Notes: generated by a model from the sequence alone, not told the origin. A stretch of DNA of 64,000 bases from Pilasporangium apinafurcum (GCA_001600495.1 BCKE01000020.1:270923-334922), one strand, 5' to 3'. Numbered from the stretch's first letter, positions 23,601 to 34,755 are shown. Made by a program: numbers and translations.

Positions 23601-23774
23601 CATGAAAGTGGAGGTGTGCGCGATCAAAGTGAATCGTTCATGTCCGCAATCAGCGCCGATTCGAGCGATGACGCAACTTATTATATTGATGGCCAGCATC
23701 GAGATAGCAGTATTGCCCTGCTCGCTGATAAAGATCATCTGGGCTACTCGAACCCTCAACCCAAGAAGCTATAG
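20649..23774 (+). CDS. Polytopic membrane protein with long low-complexity tail (TRP-like layout)
   Basis: Single exon. I start at the ATG at 20649 (MNPIKTAVKCCGC), not at the in-frame TTG upstream; 1,041 residues. About eight or nine hydrophobic segments lie in the first 510 residues, among them LIWLLIVLGFFAALGLAFYL, LMTFGIVIGAIHALFIVGV, IGIAALIAIVAIALLLGILV and YAIIGVNLFIFFLLFLRQAY. An acidic loop (DDANEDDDDSDADDE) follows the second. The order of a sizeable lumenal part, then a helical bundle with a Tyr-rich linker (KYSAYYDEYNFDNRFFFVPR), resembles fungal and oomycete TRP/Flc-like channels, but that is a comparison of layout only. The C-terminal half is Gln/Asn/Ser-rich and disordered, with 17-residue tandem repeats. 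Function not established. Confidence 0.75.
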   Translation: MNPIKTAVKCCGCIILTQLIWLLIVLGFFAALGLAFYLYVLPWGEDQIRDALGLASDIDISSLNASYIAANNCSGCVFGTNTDWPTNTTGMLHFLDTDAGSTSSAVIATSLAAAAVVGGGSMIWASIVPSMATALSFSSGFYEMTHIVEQAQFIGMISQLQITGAPAFLYEFSKELAWTNFNIPKSSSEDDANEDDDDSDADDESTRRLSIVDAASSTSEAGVERYAALLGVEPKNLFFYTLMTFGIVIGAIHALFIVGVTIASCFSKEPFNTLFKKWYRKVIWASVLALLLAQYTFSMAGCYYVYLHAKGTEVSSFSIGIAALIAIVAIALLLGILVVANNTDELKDVGTFEHDQRPFSAKYSAYYDEYNFDNRFFFVPRILLAVSTGAVVGVVQDSTTQLLCIIGITLVYLVLLMAREPNLLRFLYYVGLASVFMKIVLVCLMLILAHDDVFPQAVRDNVSYAIIGVNLFIFFLLFLRQAYIIIHKIVRGCKHKKENPADSSTDINLEIGNSQRRGNYARMNSAEDFNNEAAYPMNSGHVQQNFNQQSQQYSMEKPTIQHMPYGQGEKAMNAAVMDTYGRETQRQQQQYQPTTDHPANTYGLAAAGGAVAASNARNNHDERQFAPQHTSPSAFQTYQPRQNRVSYAADRVSNSAMSSRDNVAANASIAAGASAAAVPRNSKYDQQQIPVAAVPRRQGSINVDDIDIDELDATTGQTLAATAGAQQAKVDAFGKARKRRSFMEFSDDDDGSFMESPTAVSTATALGGADATQGFHNRPQSNFSDTSNFSNGSSDWFARRSKTEIEDDSDLTLLPHDRDVDIDGSFLVPSTAPSTALLAQRSSLDSYTTDSEVNPYSNRSSLTLVSESDQSRRSDNGTMDSYATDPSHRRLENDTIDSYATDPSHRRLGNDTIDSYGTAQNVHSDRSLMTMSSIASSTNASGVYEVGGLDGVAVAYLHNAGENTNQGENDLGDDDDEDDDERRQHESGGVRDQSESFMSAISADSSDDATYYIDGQHRDSSIALLADKDHLGYSNPQPKKL
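23274..23402 (+). repeat. Tandem 51-bp (17-residue) coding repeat
   Basis: Within the tail of the membrane protein, NGTMDSYATDPSHRRLE is followed by NDTIDSYATDPSHRRLG and then a partial unit NDTIDSYGT. The in-frame 51-bp units suggest local slippage. The repeated SY-TDPSHRR core could be a phosphorylation-type motif, which is inference. Confidence 0.85.
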
Positions 23775-24003
23775 ATGGAGCTTGCAGACGCAGATGATAA
23801 GAAACAAAATCTTAAGTATAAATCTCACATAATCAGCCTCAATTTTTATGCATTCTGGGGGGCGGAGCTTGTGGTTCAATCTAGCAGCTCGTCGCCATTG
23901 ACAGTGTACCCATTCTCTTGTTGGTATTTGTGTCCATTGTAAATAATTTACGTATACAACATCCATAAATAATTGGACCCAATACCTCATCGTGCTTGGC
24001 ATC

Positions 24004-24722
24004 ATGGAGGCGAGCAGTGTGCCTCACCAAAGCGCTGTAGTTGACGTTCCGCATCACAAATTTTATCTCCATAGTGAACACAATTACGTGAAGATCGCCA
24101 TGTAAGTGTCGTACGCAGACGTCGTATGTGGCCTTATTGCGTTCCTTATTTGATGCTGTGAGACGCTCACCTCCACATGCACCATGTTCGTGATGACTGC
24201 TTACTGCGGTTAAGAAATCGAATCGAATATTACAATCTTGCTAATGATGTAGCATACTTATGCGCATCAGCTATTGGAGCTGTTTTCTTATATGTATATA
24301 TTTGGTTCCTGATATGTGCTAGATTCACACACGACCAATCTCCTGGAGTGGACGATGTGAAGCGACTGAAGTTCGCAATCGACAACACGTTAAAGACGAT
24401 CTTCGGTGCCATTGGCGCAGCTGCAAGTGAGTTTGACGTGCTTTCCTTTCAGAAAGCCAAGAGTAATGAACCAGCGACAGCCATCCTGCGGGTTCGACAC
24501 AGGTATGTATATTATAAGCTAGTTTTCGTCCTGTTGCTCAGGATAGGAATGATATTCAAGTTTCTAACACTGTTGCTGTTGTGATTGTTTAGTGGTTTGA
24601 AAGGGTTGTGGGGAGCATTGACAATGTGCACATCGATCGACAGCAAGCTATGCAAGTTGGAAGTCTTGCATGTTGGGTCTTCACTGATGGAAATGGCCTC
24701 TGGTCGCTTTCTCGACTTCTAA
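24004..24722 (+). CDS. RPP14: RNase P/MRP subunit, Rpp14 type
   Basis: Exons 24004-24101, 24323-24502 and 24593-24722 join in phase to 135 residues, close to human Rpp14 (about 124). RNase P trims tRNA 5' leaders and Rpp14 is a protein subunit of the nuclear enzyme, related to Pop5. Matching features are HHKFYLHSEHNYVKIAI at the start, then DDVKRLKFAIDNTLKTIFG, then TAILRVRHSGLKGLWGALTM, which follows the Rpp14 pattern ILRICSSGL-KLWSSLTL, and a closing LEVLHVGSSLMEM strand. The first intron (24102-24322, 221 nt) contains an open frame with a hydrophobic stretch; skipping it is required to restore the family pattern. Identification rests on pattern recall, without a search. Confidence 0.75.
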
Positions 24723-24981
24723 TAGTTGGTAGTATGTCTGTTCTTCACTCAATTTTTGCTAGAGTCGAGAATGCTAGAAAACGTCAAATCCGAAGTTCAT
24801 CCATGATGAAGATGGCTGTAAAAGAACATCGTCATTGATATTTGATACTCAGAAGCACTTGCATGAAGCTGTTTGATTGAAGCAGAACAGTTAGATGTCC
24901 GTATAAAGAAAAAATATCAATACTGAAATATCTCTTATATGGATATTTGATTGATCAGATCTGCTTCCAAACACCTCAAGC

Positions 24982-25691
24982 ATGGTAGTGCTGCAACATG
25001 AAAAGCTACACAAGACGCTTTGGGGGCCAGCATCCACACCTGGACGTACAAAGCGAGTTGATAGGATCGTTTACGCCCAATTGGTGTGTGTTAGTGTTGG
25101 ACTGTTTTATTGTTCTGCTCAGTTTATGATGCTGACAGTAGTTTTTTGTTGTGGTTAGTTTCTGCTCGTGGTGATTGGTGTTTTGCGTGCTATCGAGTAT
25201 GACAAAGCCGCTGTCGTGCGATTAGCGGTCTCTGTGGTGTCGCTATTGCTTTACTTCCGCGACACAGTGCTGGTGAGATGGAATAAATACATCGATATTG
25301 TCATACTTTTGTTTTTGACTAACTGATAGCTCTTTTGACTGTTGTGATCTCTACAGTTTGTCCGCTTGCTGTTTTTCATGGTGTGTCTAATGGCCTATGG
25401 GGATATCTATGTTCCTATCAAGCAAATTGCTGGCACAAAGGAACAGCGACTGCTACCACTGGTCAATACTGGACTGCACTGTATCCTCCTATGGAACAAT
25501 GTAAGTAAAAAGAATGGGCGTCTTATCGATCTGCAGCCACTGATCACAAACCCCTGGTGATATATAAACTGAATATTGTCTATCAGATTCGCATCCTTTA
25601 CGTCGTTGTATCATCCGGTGCATTACGTGGTAGTAAGACCAAGCGAATGAATGCAGCTCTCCGATATGCGTCCAAGGGGAAAACTGCATGA
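24982..25691 (+). CDS. Small multi-pass membrane protein, unrecognised
   Basis: Exons 24982-25083, 25159-25272, 25357-25500 and 25587-25691, all in phase 0, give 154 residues. The N-terminal 34 residues are basic and soluble. Hydrophobic segments then follow: FLLVVIGVLRAI, LAVSVVSLLLYF, FVRLLFFMVCLMAYGDIYVP, and TGLHCILLW running into IRILYVVVSSG. The C-terminus is basic (TKRMNAALRYASKGKTA), suggesting a cytosolic tail. No signal peptide. Every junction falls at an exact codon border, which supports the model. I do not recognise the family. It lies on the same strand, 259 bp downstream of the Rpp14 gene, and converges with the SNARE gene. Confidence 0.7.
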
Positions 25692-25916
25692 GAATGTGAA
25701 GAAATGCACGAAATCACAGCAGCATGGTCATATACAGAGATACGGTGTGTCATGGTAAGAACGTGATACTTAAAATACTAGGAACGGACACCTATCCGTT
25801 TCTACTTGCCATACACAACCATTCTGCCAACAACCACCCACCAGCAATCCATAGTTCGTACTCGATCGCCATTTTTTCTTGTCTCTGTGTTTCATGTGAC
25901 ATCCGTATCCGAATGC

Positions 25917-26949
25917 TCAACTGCCGACGAGCAAGAGGAAGATCAAAATGACAATTAGGATGAGAATAATGACGTACAGATTGAAATTGCTGCTTTGTCG
26001 AGCCACCTGAATGACACCAAACAACAGAAAATTAGAATCAAACCAACAGTCACTAAAATATCGAGATTTTTTTACATACGCGTGCAGCATGGGCTCCTTC
26101 TGTTTCGAGACCAACAGTAGCTCGCGATACATCGTCGTCAATGTCGTTTAGCAAACGCACGTGCAGCTCAGTTTCGTCTTTGATTGTTGAGCTAAAGTTC
26201 TTAAGATTCGTAACACCTTTACTAATCAGGTCCAATTGTTGGTCTTGGTCTATGACGTAGACGAATTCGTCAATTCATCATTCATTTATTCGTACAAACT
26301 CAAGGTTATATAATGACCTTTCATGATCTGGTTTTGCATACTCAGGAGCTGGGTTGGATGGCTACGTTGTGTTTGATTCGCAGTTGGTGTATTCCGTCGG
26401 TTGTACGCATCCAAATCAGATTTCTAGGAGAAATGAAGTAGACAATTTGGTATAAATGACAAGCCGCACAACCATTTTTTGTTTTTCATGCGAGAAGATG
26501 TCAACAACATTACCTGATCTTGTTCTAATTGATTCAGCAATCGCTCACGGCGCTCCAGCTCCTGCTTCGTCCTATAACGAAAGAACCAAAATACAGAGAA
26601 AACGTCAAGCATCTATCTCGCATCACATCACATAAGCCATACGAATCCATATAAATACAATAACCACGTAAAGACAATATATGCCCATACATAGTTTAGG
26701 AAAAAACACTAGATACACATGTAAACAAGTATGCACGAACGCAGGCTCACACACATACACAGTAGAGGCAGAGTTCCGTTTGAGCTGTTCGAAATCGCGT
26801 TTCAACCGTGACACGGTCTGTTGTAATGCAAACACGCTCGTGCCGATCGTGGCAGCGTTACCCGAGCGGATTTTGCCGCCGAGTACAGTCTCCTGGCTTC
26901 TCGCGCTCTCCAGGCGGTCCAACCACGTTGCCCATGTCGTTGAACTCAT
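25917..26949 (-). CDS. Qc-type SNARE (syntaxin-8/Bet1-like), tail-anchored
   Basis: Exons 26759-26949, 26514-26571, 26318-26423, 26080-26249 and 25917-26006 join in phase to 204 residues. SNAREs drive vesicle fusion by zippering into a four-helix bundle. Residues 1-60 form an N-terminal helix (TWATWLDRLESARSQETV), followed by a charged coiled coil (TKQELERRERLLNQLEQDQ). The SNARE helix begins DQDQQLDLISKGVTNLKNFS and runs through ELHVRLLNDIDDDV. The C-terminus is a single membrane anchor (LYVIILILIVILIFLLLVGS), as in tail-anchored SNAREs. Aligning with other Qc helices puts a His where the zero-layer Gln is expected (codon at 26161-26163). Class assignment is moderate; SNARE itself is firm. 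Confidence 0.82.
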
Positions 26950-27176
26950 CCTCGCTTCTTCCCGATATCTTCCAATTTCTCAGCATGCAAAAGGGCGGAA
27001 GTATGATCCCTAATCTAACTTGTTCATCTCATTTTTTTATCCCTTATTTTACTCATTACAATATCTAATTAGGGATTTGATTGGCGGCCCCATTCATTTC
27101 CACAAGCAACAGGAAGCCGCAAGAGCAAGAGGCGGAGCAAGCACAGCGGCTAGACGGAAGCAAAAACGCAAGCACG

Positions 27177-27452
27177 ATGAGCCAACGCGAGTTCGAACGA
27201 AAGATGGAAGAGCACATCGAAGAGATGCGCGTAACACAGACGATTGCGTACTTCAGCCGCACGGTCGAACTCTGTTTCAGTGAGTGCGTCCATTCGTTCC
27301 GCAGCAAGAAAATGGACGACAAGGAACTGTCGTGTGTGAACAACTGCGCTGAAAAATTCCTTCGCCACACTATGCGCTCTTCGGTGCGCTTGCAGGAAAG
27401 TTATGCCGAGATCATGCAACAACAAGAGCAGCAGCAACAGGCGCAGCAATAG
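27177..27452 (+). CDS. Small Tim-type mitochondrial intermembrane-space chaperone (Tim9-like)
   Basis: Single exon, 91 residues, starting at the ATG at 27177 (MSQREFERKMEEHIEEM). It has the twin CX3C motif of small Tims: CFSEC and, 17 residues later, CVNNC, which form two disulfides and a helical hairpin. The stretch CAEKFLRHTMRSSVRLQES matches the Tim9 pattern after the second motif (CVEKFLKHSQRVG). Small Tims form 3+3 hexamers that carry hydrophobic carrier and beta-barrel precursors across the intermembrane space. No cleavable presequence is seen, as expected for Mia40 substrates. The C-terminus is a poly-Gln tail (QQQEQQQQAQQ). Assignment to Tim9 rather than Tim10 is likely but not certain. 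Confidence 0.85.
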   Translation: MSQREFERKMEEHIEEMRVTQTIAYFSRTVELCFSECVHSFRSKKMDDKELSCVNNCAEKFLRHTMRSSVRLQESYAEIMQQQEQQQQAQQ

Positions 27453-28036
27453 AAGAACACCTAACATATGAAATGCAGCGCAAATGTGACCTGACAGTCA
27501 CAGTCAGAGTCGAGTTACACTAAGAACCTGTTATTTCCTGCAGGCTTTGAGTTTGGTCTGTTAATTAAGACTCTACGACAGTGTATATGGAGGATGGGTG
27601 ATTGTGATGGATGTTGGGATTCTCTAGACAGAACGAAGAGCTTCAAATGTGTCAAACCTGATGGACGGATAAGCAGAAAATAATAATAAAAAAACAAAGA
27701 AAGATGGGCTGTATCGGATACGATTTTAGAAGTGCTCTTTGTTGTGCATGCGTGGCGAAGATGAGGTCGCATTATGGATGCAATGGGCGTCAAACGAATA
27801 GATCGATCGATCCATACATGCTCTTGCATCATAAAGTTTACTTAATCGATGCCGTCATCTTCCAGATATTTAATCAAGAGACCATCATTCCTTCTTGCAC
27901 CTTCGTGCCACATGCGCGCCTTCTGGTGGCATCGCCGCTTTCCTATCACGCAAAGGGCAATTTGCAGTTGCCGACTGCGGGTGAAAGTGCGAGTGCGCGC
28001 ATCGGATCAATCAGTCAGCCAACCAATAAATCCATC
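27453..28036. other. Intergenic region or 5' leader of the cohesin loader gene
   Basis: About 0.6 kb. A frame from 27704 stays open into the next gene, so the true start of that gene could lie upstream of 28037 (other in-frame ATGs at 27761 and 27818). The residues it would add show no domain. Confidence 0.4.
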
Positions 28037-31000
28037 ATGCGTGGAGGAATGTACTTCTTCCCACTATATGTGGACCCACAGGAAGCTATGGAAGCAGATA
28101 CACCCGAGCGTGTACATTCATTGCCGACGCATGACGCCGTTATCCCAAACGACTTTGACCCGCACCAACTTGGTGCGATCTTAAGCGCTGTGGAAACTCC
28201 ACTCCTGTAAGTGCTTTTCTAATTTGGACATTTGTTTTCTTTTATTGAATAGATGCACAGATACTATTCATAGTGTAACTTGTATGATGATTGTTTTACT
28301 ATCTGGATGACATCTGTGTAGAGAGATGCAAGACTCTGTTGTAATGGACGAAGCGACGCTTGATGAATTCCCGTCATGGGCACAAAGTGTGATTCGAACT
28401 GGTTGCTTTGGTGGTGGGTACATACAAATATTGCTCAGGCAGAGTGGAAGATGATTATTACTTTTTGTTTGATCTGTTGACTTTGTGAAAACTTGTAGCA
28501 CAAAGCCTCACTGAGAAGAAAACTGCAGTTTCTCCTCATCCGCATCAGTCGCCACTCGTCGAGAGCAAACATAAGCGCTTCTACAAAGATGATCGAGAAT
28601 TGACTCCCACGAAAAGGCGACGATCATTGTATAATGGACATTCCCGAGTTGTACTCAATGAAGGTGATGAACAATCGCGGTCTTCTCAAGACGAGAAATT
28701 TGACACATGTCCTCCGCGAACGTTTTTTATCACCCAAGAGCAACGCGTTGCTGAAAGTGTGGAGAAATACTCCGACATGCTGGAGCAAATCATTGACAAC
28801 GCGAATCAACGGCAACAAATAGATGTTGATCAGCAGGATGGAGTTGACCTTTTTTCTGGAGCAGACGTCAAAACCCTGTTGCAATCTTTAAAGATGATGA
28901 AGAAAGGAGAATTCATTCGAAGAGTGGATCCTGAGCTTTTGATTGCACTGGCGAGCTTAATCGACACACAGGCAATGCATTTTGCAAACTTTATATATGT
29001 AAAGTGCTTTCTTCTCACACTCTCTTTCTGATGTTTTCTGTTTTTCTAGATTCGTCGCGGGTTAGAACTGGATCCGCTTGCAACGATGCATCCTGAAAAT
29101 GGAGATGAGAGATTACAAGCATTTGGCATCGATACTCGCCTTATTAGTCGCGTTCTGTTGTCGCTGGATGTTGGGATTTGCCAATTGCTCATTATGTCGA
29201 CTTCTGATATCGATCGAAGGGTGCTCTCTGAAGACAGCATTGATAACTACATCCAACTTTTGCATCATGTTATCCACCGTTTGGTCCTACCGTGCATCGA
29301 TACTACCGCCGCAACAACGTTAGCTTCTCCAAGTGCAGTAAAAGATTCTAGTGGTCAACAGATAGAAGGAGTGTCTCGATCTCCGGCGTCAAAATCTCGA
29401 AGTGGGAGAGGATCCCGAGCGTCAAGTTTGAATTTCCGAACGAATAAGAGTATTCGGAAAGCAATTGATCGTGTGATCCCTGTTGTTTGTGAGTTCATGA
29501 ATCATTTGGCGACACTTATTCACGCTGTAAAGCTTGATGACCGTTGGATTCTGCATCTATCATCATCGATGATGGAGTTATTCAAATTAGAGCATACCTC
29601 CTATGCAACTTCTCTCCAACAGAACGGACTGCAAGTCTTGCGAGCTTTATTTCTTCGGTATAAGGTACATCGGCCCATGTTTATGGAAGAAATCCTGGGA
29701 ACAATGATGAAGTTACCTACATCAAAGCGTAACTTGAGAACTGTGAAGCTACTGGAGTCTAATGAATGCATTCAAATGATCGCAACGTTGGTGGTATCCA
29801 TGGTACAAGCCTGTGCATCCACACAGGATAACCCGGATAGTTTACCTGGAGACTTGATGTCTGCTGAATCCACATTAAATCCAACCGAAATTCAAGATGG
29901 AACCAATCATAATAACAAGATTTCCATGTCTGCATTGGACGATACAAGGGAAAGTGCGAAGCTGTTTGTGAGGCCATTGGTGAAAGAGTGCTTAAAGAAG
30001 CACGAAGAACGGGACAATCGCGTTATTCTGGAAAACTTTGTAGAAGACTTACTTGTCATGTTCGTTAGACCTGAGTGGGCGGGTGCAGAGATACTTCTAG
30101 AGGTTTTAACTTCATCTCTCGCGAGTATCTTGAATGCAAGTGCTACGACATCCAAGGATAGCAAGAAATTGGACGCCCATTACAGCCTTACTGCACTTAA
30201 TTTAGTCGGGAAGATTTGTTCGTCTATCAAAAGATATCAAAACATGGCAGCACGAGACCCTGTTGATGATGCTGGGGATGCTCGCACAATACTTGAAGAA
30301 CACAAGCAATTCCTAGAAGGCAGTGTGCTTGGGGGGAAAAGAGATGGCACAGATATGGATGGTCCCCAACTTGATCGATATTTAATACTCAAGCATGTTA
30401 TCATGGTTTACATGCGTCGAAACGGTCGCCTAGGCACATCATGGACTGACTCACAACGGCTGCTGTTGCTGAGATTTATACATGAGTCTACGTCTTGTTC
30501 GGATGCAGTAAAAGACACCAATAATCCAGAAGTTTCGCTTTGGAATTCATTTTGGGATACTTCTGATGGATCCATTGACGCGATATCTAAGGTACCCTCT
30601 CCATCGAATGACTTATGTCTTCGTTTTAGTTTGCATGTGGTCGTCACACGGGAGTTTTGCTCTCTCTTCGACAAGCTCCTTATTCATGTGATGGCGCTTT
30701 TATCACAAGGGCTTCCGACATTTCGAGCACGCGTGCTAAAAGTTATTGGAGGAATAGTTGATGTTGATCCTATGATAATGGCAGAACGTGGCGTTCGTGA
30801 AGCAGTGCGTCAATGTTTTTTGGATGGTGGTACATCTGTGCGTCAAGCTGCGGTGGACCTTGTTGGGAAGTATGTGACACTGCAGCCTTTATTGGTAAGT
30901 TTATGGTTGCTTTTCATATCCATGCTGTGGTACGCTTAGTAACAACAGGTGTAATGTTTAGTTTGACCGATATTTTGATATATTGGTGGAGCGCCTTCGA

Positions 31001-33847
31001 GATAAAGGAATTAGCGTAAGGAAGAGCGTATGCAAAATATTCAGAAATTTTCTTACTCTATCCACGCTGCAAGGAAGTGGTGAAGATGGTCTCCTGTCAG
31101 CAGAGGAGCTGCAACGCAAAAGTGTATGCATGCGCAGTATGGTTGAACGCATCGGTGATCCATCCGAAGAGCAAGTTGTCAAAGATTTTATCATTGACAC
31201 TTTTCAAGAGGTTTGGTTCGGATCCGAACTATCATCACGCTCATCGTCTACAGGAGAATTTGCCGATGAAAAGTCGATGTATCACCTACCGCCAGGATGG
31301 AGTGCCGTCGAAACTGCCCCAAAAGTAACCGAGTTTATCTCTCCTGATGGACAAAAATATGGATCACTTGAGGAAGCTTGGTCAGCGTATCGTACGAGTA
31401 GTATCACACCGTCAAGTGTGGTAAAAAGTAAACAGTCAAAGTATGATGACACACCTGATGTAGTCAGTACAATTGTTGAAGTCATCCACGATATCACAAA
31501 CTTGGATTGGTTTGTGTCTCTCTTGAAGCGGCTGCTACAGGACGAGAGTAGCAATAAGACGGGCAAAAATGGTGGAAGGCTTACCAAAGATCGATCCGAA
31601 GAGATCAAAGTCGCCACATTACGATCAGAAAAGATTACAGCATGCCTGATTGAGATCCTTTTGCAATTACAAGAAGGAAAATCACTCAAAGGTGTGACAA
31701 TTGGTGATCTTCAGCTGCAATTTTTATCATGTTTGAAAACCCTATCGGCATTTTGCGAGGCGAGACCACAATTGCTTTCCATTAGCCACGTGGAGCATAG
31801 CATAATGCTTTATTTGAAAGGTGATGAGAACCTTAGCAAGGCAAATGAAGCAAAAGTACAAACGCTTGCCGTTTGTATTATTAACAACGTGTTGGAGAAC
31901 TCAGTGCGCATTGTTGAGCGAATTGCTACTCGCCTAGAAGATGATCTGAAGAATTTGATACTCAGAGCACCTCCTAGTGTTGTAAGCCCAAGCGTAAAAT
32001 GCCTTGTCACGCTTTCCAAAACGACGAGGAAACCTCCAACACTACTGTTTAAACTGCTGGATATGTTCTATGCATACTTGCAGAAGTACAAAGATTTGGA
32101 ATCGCCAATGAGTATCCCGTCTGATGCCAATTCATCATTGCAAAGAGCTCTATATGTCGCAGGCAGTATTGCTGGTGCGATGGATTTAGATGCCTATGAG
32201 ATACCGGAAAATGAGATGGCAAACTTGTGCTCTGGTTCTATTATGGACTCGCTCTATTGTACTTACACCAAGTATCTGAAGTTTCGCCGAAATATTTCAA
32301 TTGCCGCAAAGGCTGTTCAAGGTCTAGGCTTTCTCTTTCCAATACGCCCCAGACTATTGCTCCGAGCGCAGCAGGATGGAATTCTTGATTTTCTTTTGAC
32401 GGAATCACCAAACGAAATGCGACTGCAGTGCTTGACAAGCCTGAAAGAACTTCTTAGTTTTGAAGAGCAGCGACTGGAACGGGAGTATGTCGTGAAAAAT
32501 ATGAGCAAAGTCAAGACCAAAACTGAACAAGTCCAAGGGGATCAAGAAGCAGATGCCTCGCTTATCGGAAGTGTGATGCAGGCTCAACTGGAACATATTT
32601 TGGAATTATCGTTCCACAAATGGGTCCGTATACGCACGGAAGCAGTCTCTTGTCTTGGAACGCTCCTAACACAAGGATTAGTGAGCCCACGGAAATGTAT
32701 CCCAAACTTAGTTGCGTTAGAAACGGACCAAATTGTTCCCATTCGTGATTTGGCTCATGCACAACTTTTGGCATTGCACGAAAAATTCCCTACTGAATTG
32801 AGCACACCAGCAATACAAGGAATCACGCTCGCACATTCGTTCCAGATGAGTGTGTTCGGCAATTGGACTGTATTTGCCTTCGACAAGGAAAAGAAAGAAT
32901 ATTGCCTTTATGGTCGACTCTACATGAATTGCATCCGATCAGGGCGACAATCGCGCAATCTGTTTTTGGCTGCGCTGATTAATCAGTTTATTGACACTGG
33001 CAACATTTTGTCGTCGGCAAACATCACGGCAAAAGCGTTGCAAACGATCGACTATTTATGCTATCTATCGCAAGTGCTAGCTGCGCTTCCGTATGATATC
33101 GAGGATGAGCCCTTGTATATTATTTATTTGATCAACCGTAAAGTCACGCTCAAGCTTGGGTACGTCGACGCTATTGACATCGTGCGATTTAAGCACTAAT
33201 TTTCTTCTTTGCATATTGTATATGTAGGATGGTGTTAGACAAGCTAAAACAAGCATTCACGCAAGCCGGGGTGGATCCAACTATAATGGATGAAGATGAC
33301 ACCGACTTGGCAGATATCAATATCAAAGAGCACTTTTCTGGTCATCGTCTGTCTCATGACCAGAAGACCTGTCTCCACACAACATGCGTCATTGCGTTTT
33401 CCATCGGCATGTTGATCCGTCTGAAATTTTTTTTAAAGGATATGTACCTCCTTGATAACGAAAAATGCCAGACATACCAGCCGGGGAACGCGAGTAAGGT
33501 AGGCATTCAAATCTATTTCTCATTGTGAACGTCATGGAAATATTAATAATACCTTTCATTACGAATAGGCTACGGACGAATCCGTGGTCCTCTCCGAAAA
33601 GTCATGCCGTCTCAATTTGCCTCCACTTGAAGACTTTCAGGTAGCTGATCCGTTGGAGAGGAGCTGGAATCTCTTTCTGCACATGTGGCGTGCTGCTCGA
33701 GATGATCAGCACGAACTTGATTTTGATGCCCAAGAAGATCCAAGCCGATCGAAGAAGAAAAAAGGTCGACGACGGAGATCCATAGCGAAGCATCAGCAGG
33801 TCATAGAAGAGGATGACGACGAATATGTCGAAGGATTCGCAGGGTAG
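28037..33847 (+). CDS. SCC2: Cohesin loader SCC2/NIPBL (adherin)
   Basis: Exons 28037-28206, 28322-28410, 28499-28998, 29050-30894, 30962-33159, 33228-33498 and 33569-33847 join in phase to 1,783 residues, in the normal SCC2/NIPBL range. With Scc4 it loads cohesin on chromosomes and stimulates its ATPase. The N-terminal 200 residues are charged and disordered. From there on it is helical (HEAT) repeats; the well-conserved C-terminal part includes SFHKWVRIRTEAVSCLGTLL, LVSPRKCIPNLVALETD and HSFQMSVFG, typical of the NIPBL C-terminal hook. The C-terminus is acidic then Lys/Arg-rich (RSKKKKGRRRRS), nuclear-localisation-like. A motif unusual for the family, PPGWSAVETAPKVTEFISP, sits at 31290-31400 (see findings). 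The start codon is the least certain point. Confidence 0.85.
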
Positions 33848-33948
33848 TTGTCGACAGTTAACGCAGACGTGACAGAGAAATGGAGAAATTGATCAAGCCA
33901 CCAGACAATCTCCTTGGGTTTTTATCATGTTTTGTGTCTTCCCTTGCC

Positions 33949-34755
33949 TTAAATGCGGCTTGATATTGTTTTTAGGTACTGCAGCATTCGAATGAAGAGA
34001 CTTTCAAACTCAGTTACCGTCAGACTGTACAGCGAGGACAGTTGCACAGGAGGATCCACAAGCTCCAATCCTTCATGGCAGACCTCAAGAAGACGCACAA
34101 AACACCAAAACTGCTCCATTTCCCCATTTAGTACCCCGCAGACAACACTCGCGATACCCATCAGATATTGCTCGTCATCCATGCCGCGAAGTGGTTCCCG
34201 GACTAGAATTTCACGCCAGTAGATCCGATGACGTTCTATCAATCGATGCAGATGCTCTCTTGAGACTATCTTCCCCATTTGCTTTCTATTATCTGCATCA
34301 CCAGTAAAGTCGATTTGCGTATCCTCTTCTCTCATGACTGTGTCATCGATTGCACCTAGCTCACCGTTCTCGTCATTACGCTCAAGCATTCGATGGTCTC
34401 GAGAATCACTTTGACCGTCAGCAGAGTGCTGCTGATGATGGCAGCGAGAGAAGAGCGGTTGTTGCAGGACCTGCACAGCATCCACAACGTCTTGGTACAT
34501 CTCCGATCGCTGCTGTACTGCGAATTCCCACACAGCTTTGTATGGCGGCAGCACATCGGTCAGCAATTGCCACGCCGGTTCGCGGTATGAGGTGGCGATG
34601 CCCACTTCCAACGCGAGTTTTACAAGTTGTGTCATGTTCACGATCGGTTCATTGAAAAGTGCGGCATATGAAGCTTCGATGTCGACGATGTGCTGCACTA
34701 CCGGCACACCCAGTGTCTTGTAATACGTCGTGCGGAAGTTCCGATTTAATGCCAT
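33949..34755 (-). CDS. TBC1D7-like Rab-GAP-fold protein
   Basis: Single exon; I start at the Met of MALNRNFRTTYYKTLGV because this matches the N-terminus of TBC1D7 (NFRSVYYEKVG) and the 70 residues before it look non-coding. 268 residues, about the size of human TBC1D7 (293). The TBC fold is recognisable in ATSYREPAWQLLTDVLPPY, equal to the region MYRALVWKVLLGILPPH, then RSEMYQDVVDAVQVL and QYLMGIASVVCGVLNGEMEQ. TBC1D7 is the third subunit of the TSC complex, a brake on TORC1 through Rheb; like human TBC1D7 I see no clear Arg and Gln finger pair, so catalysis is doubtful. Its stop is 101 bp from that of SCC2 (convergent); its start is 177 bp from that of the aminotransferase gene (divergent). 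Confidence 0.8.
   Translation of the reverse strand: MALNRNFRTTYYKTLGVPVVQHIVDIEASYAALFNEPIVNMTQLVKLALEVGIATSYREPAWQLLTDVLPPYKAVWEFAVQQRSEMYQDVVDAVQVLQQPLFSRCHHQQHSADGQSDSRDHRMLERNDENGELGAIDDTVMREEDTQIDFTGDADNRKQMGKIVSREHLHRLIERHRIYWREILVREPLRGMDDEQYLMGIASVVCGVLNGEMEQFWCFVRLLEVCHEGLELVDPPVQLSSLYSLTVTEFESLFIRMLQYLKTISSRI

Noticed and set aside
24177-24584. Open frame with a hydrophobic stretch at the 5' end of the Rpp14 second exon
   Set aside because: The hydrophobic part falls in the predicted intron 24102-24322; splicing it out restores the Rpp14 pattern and phase, so it is not a separate membrane protein.
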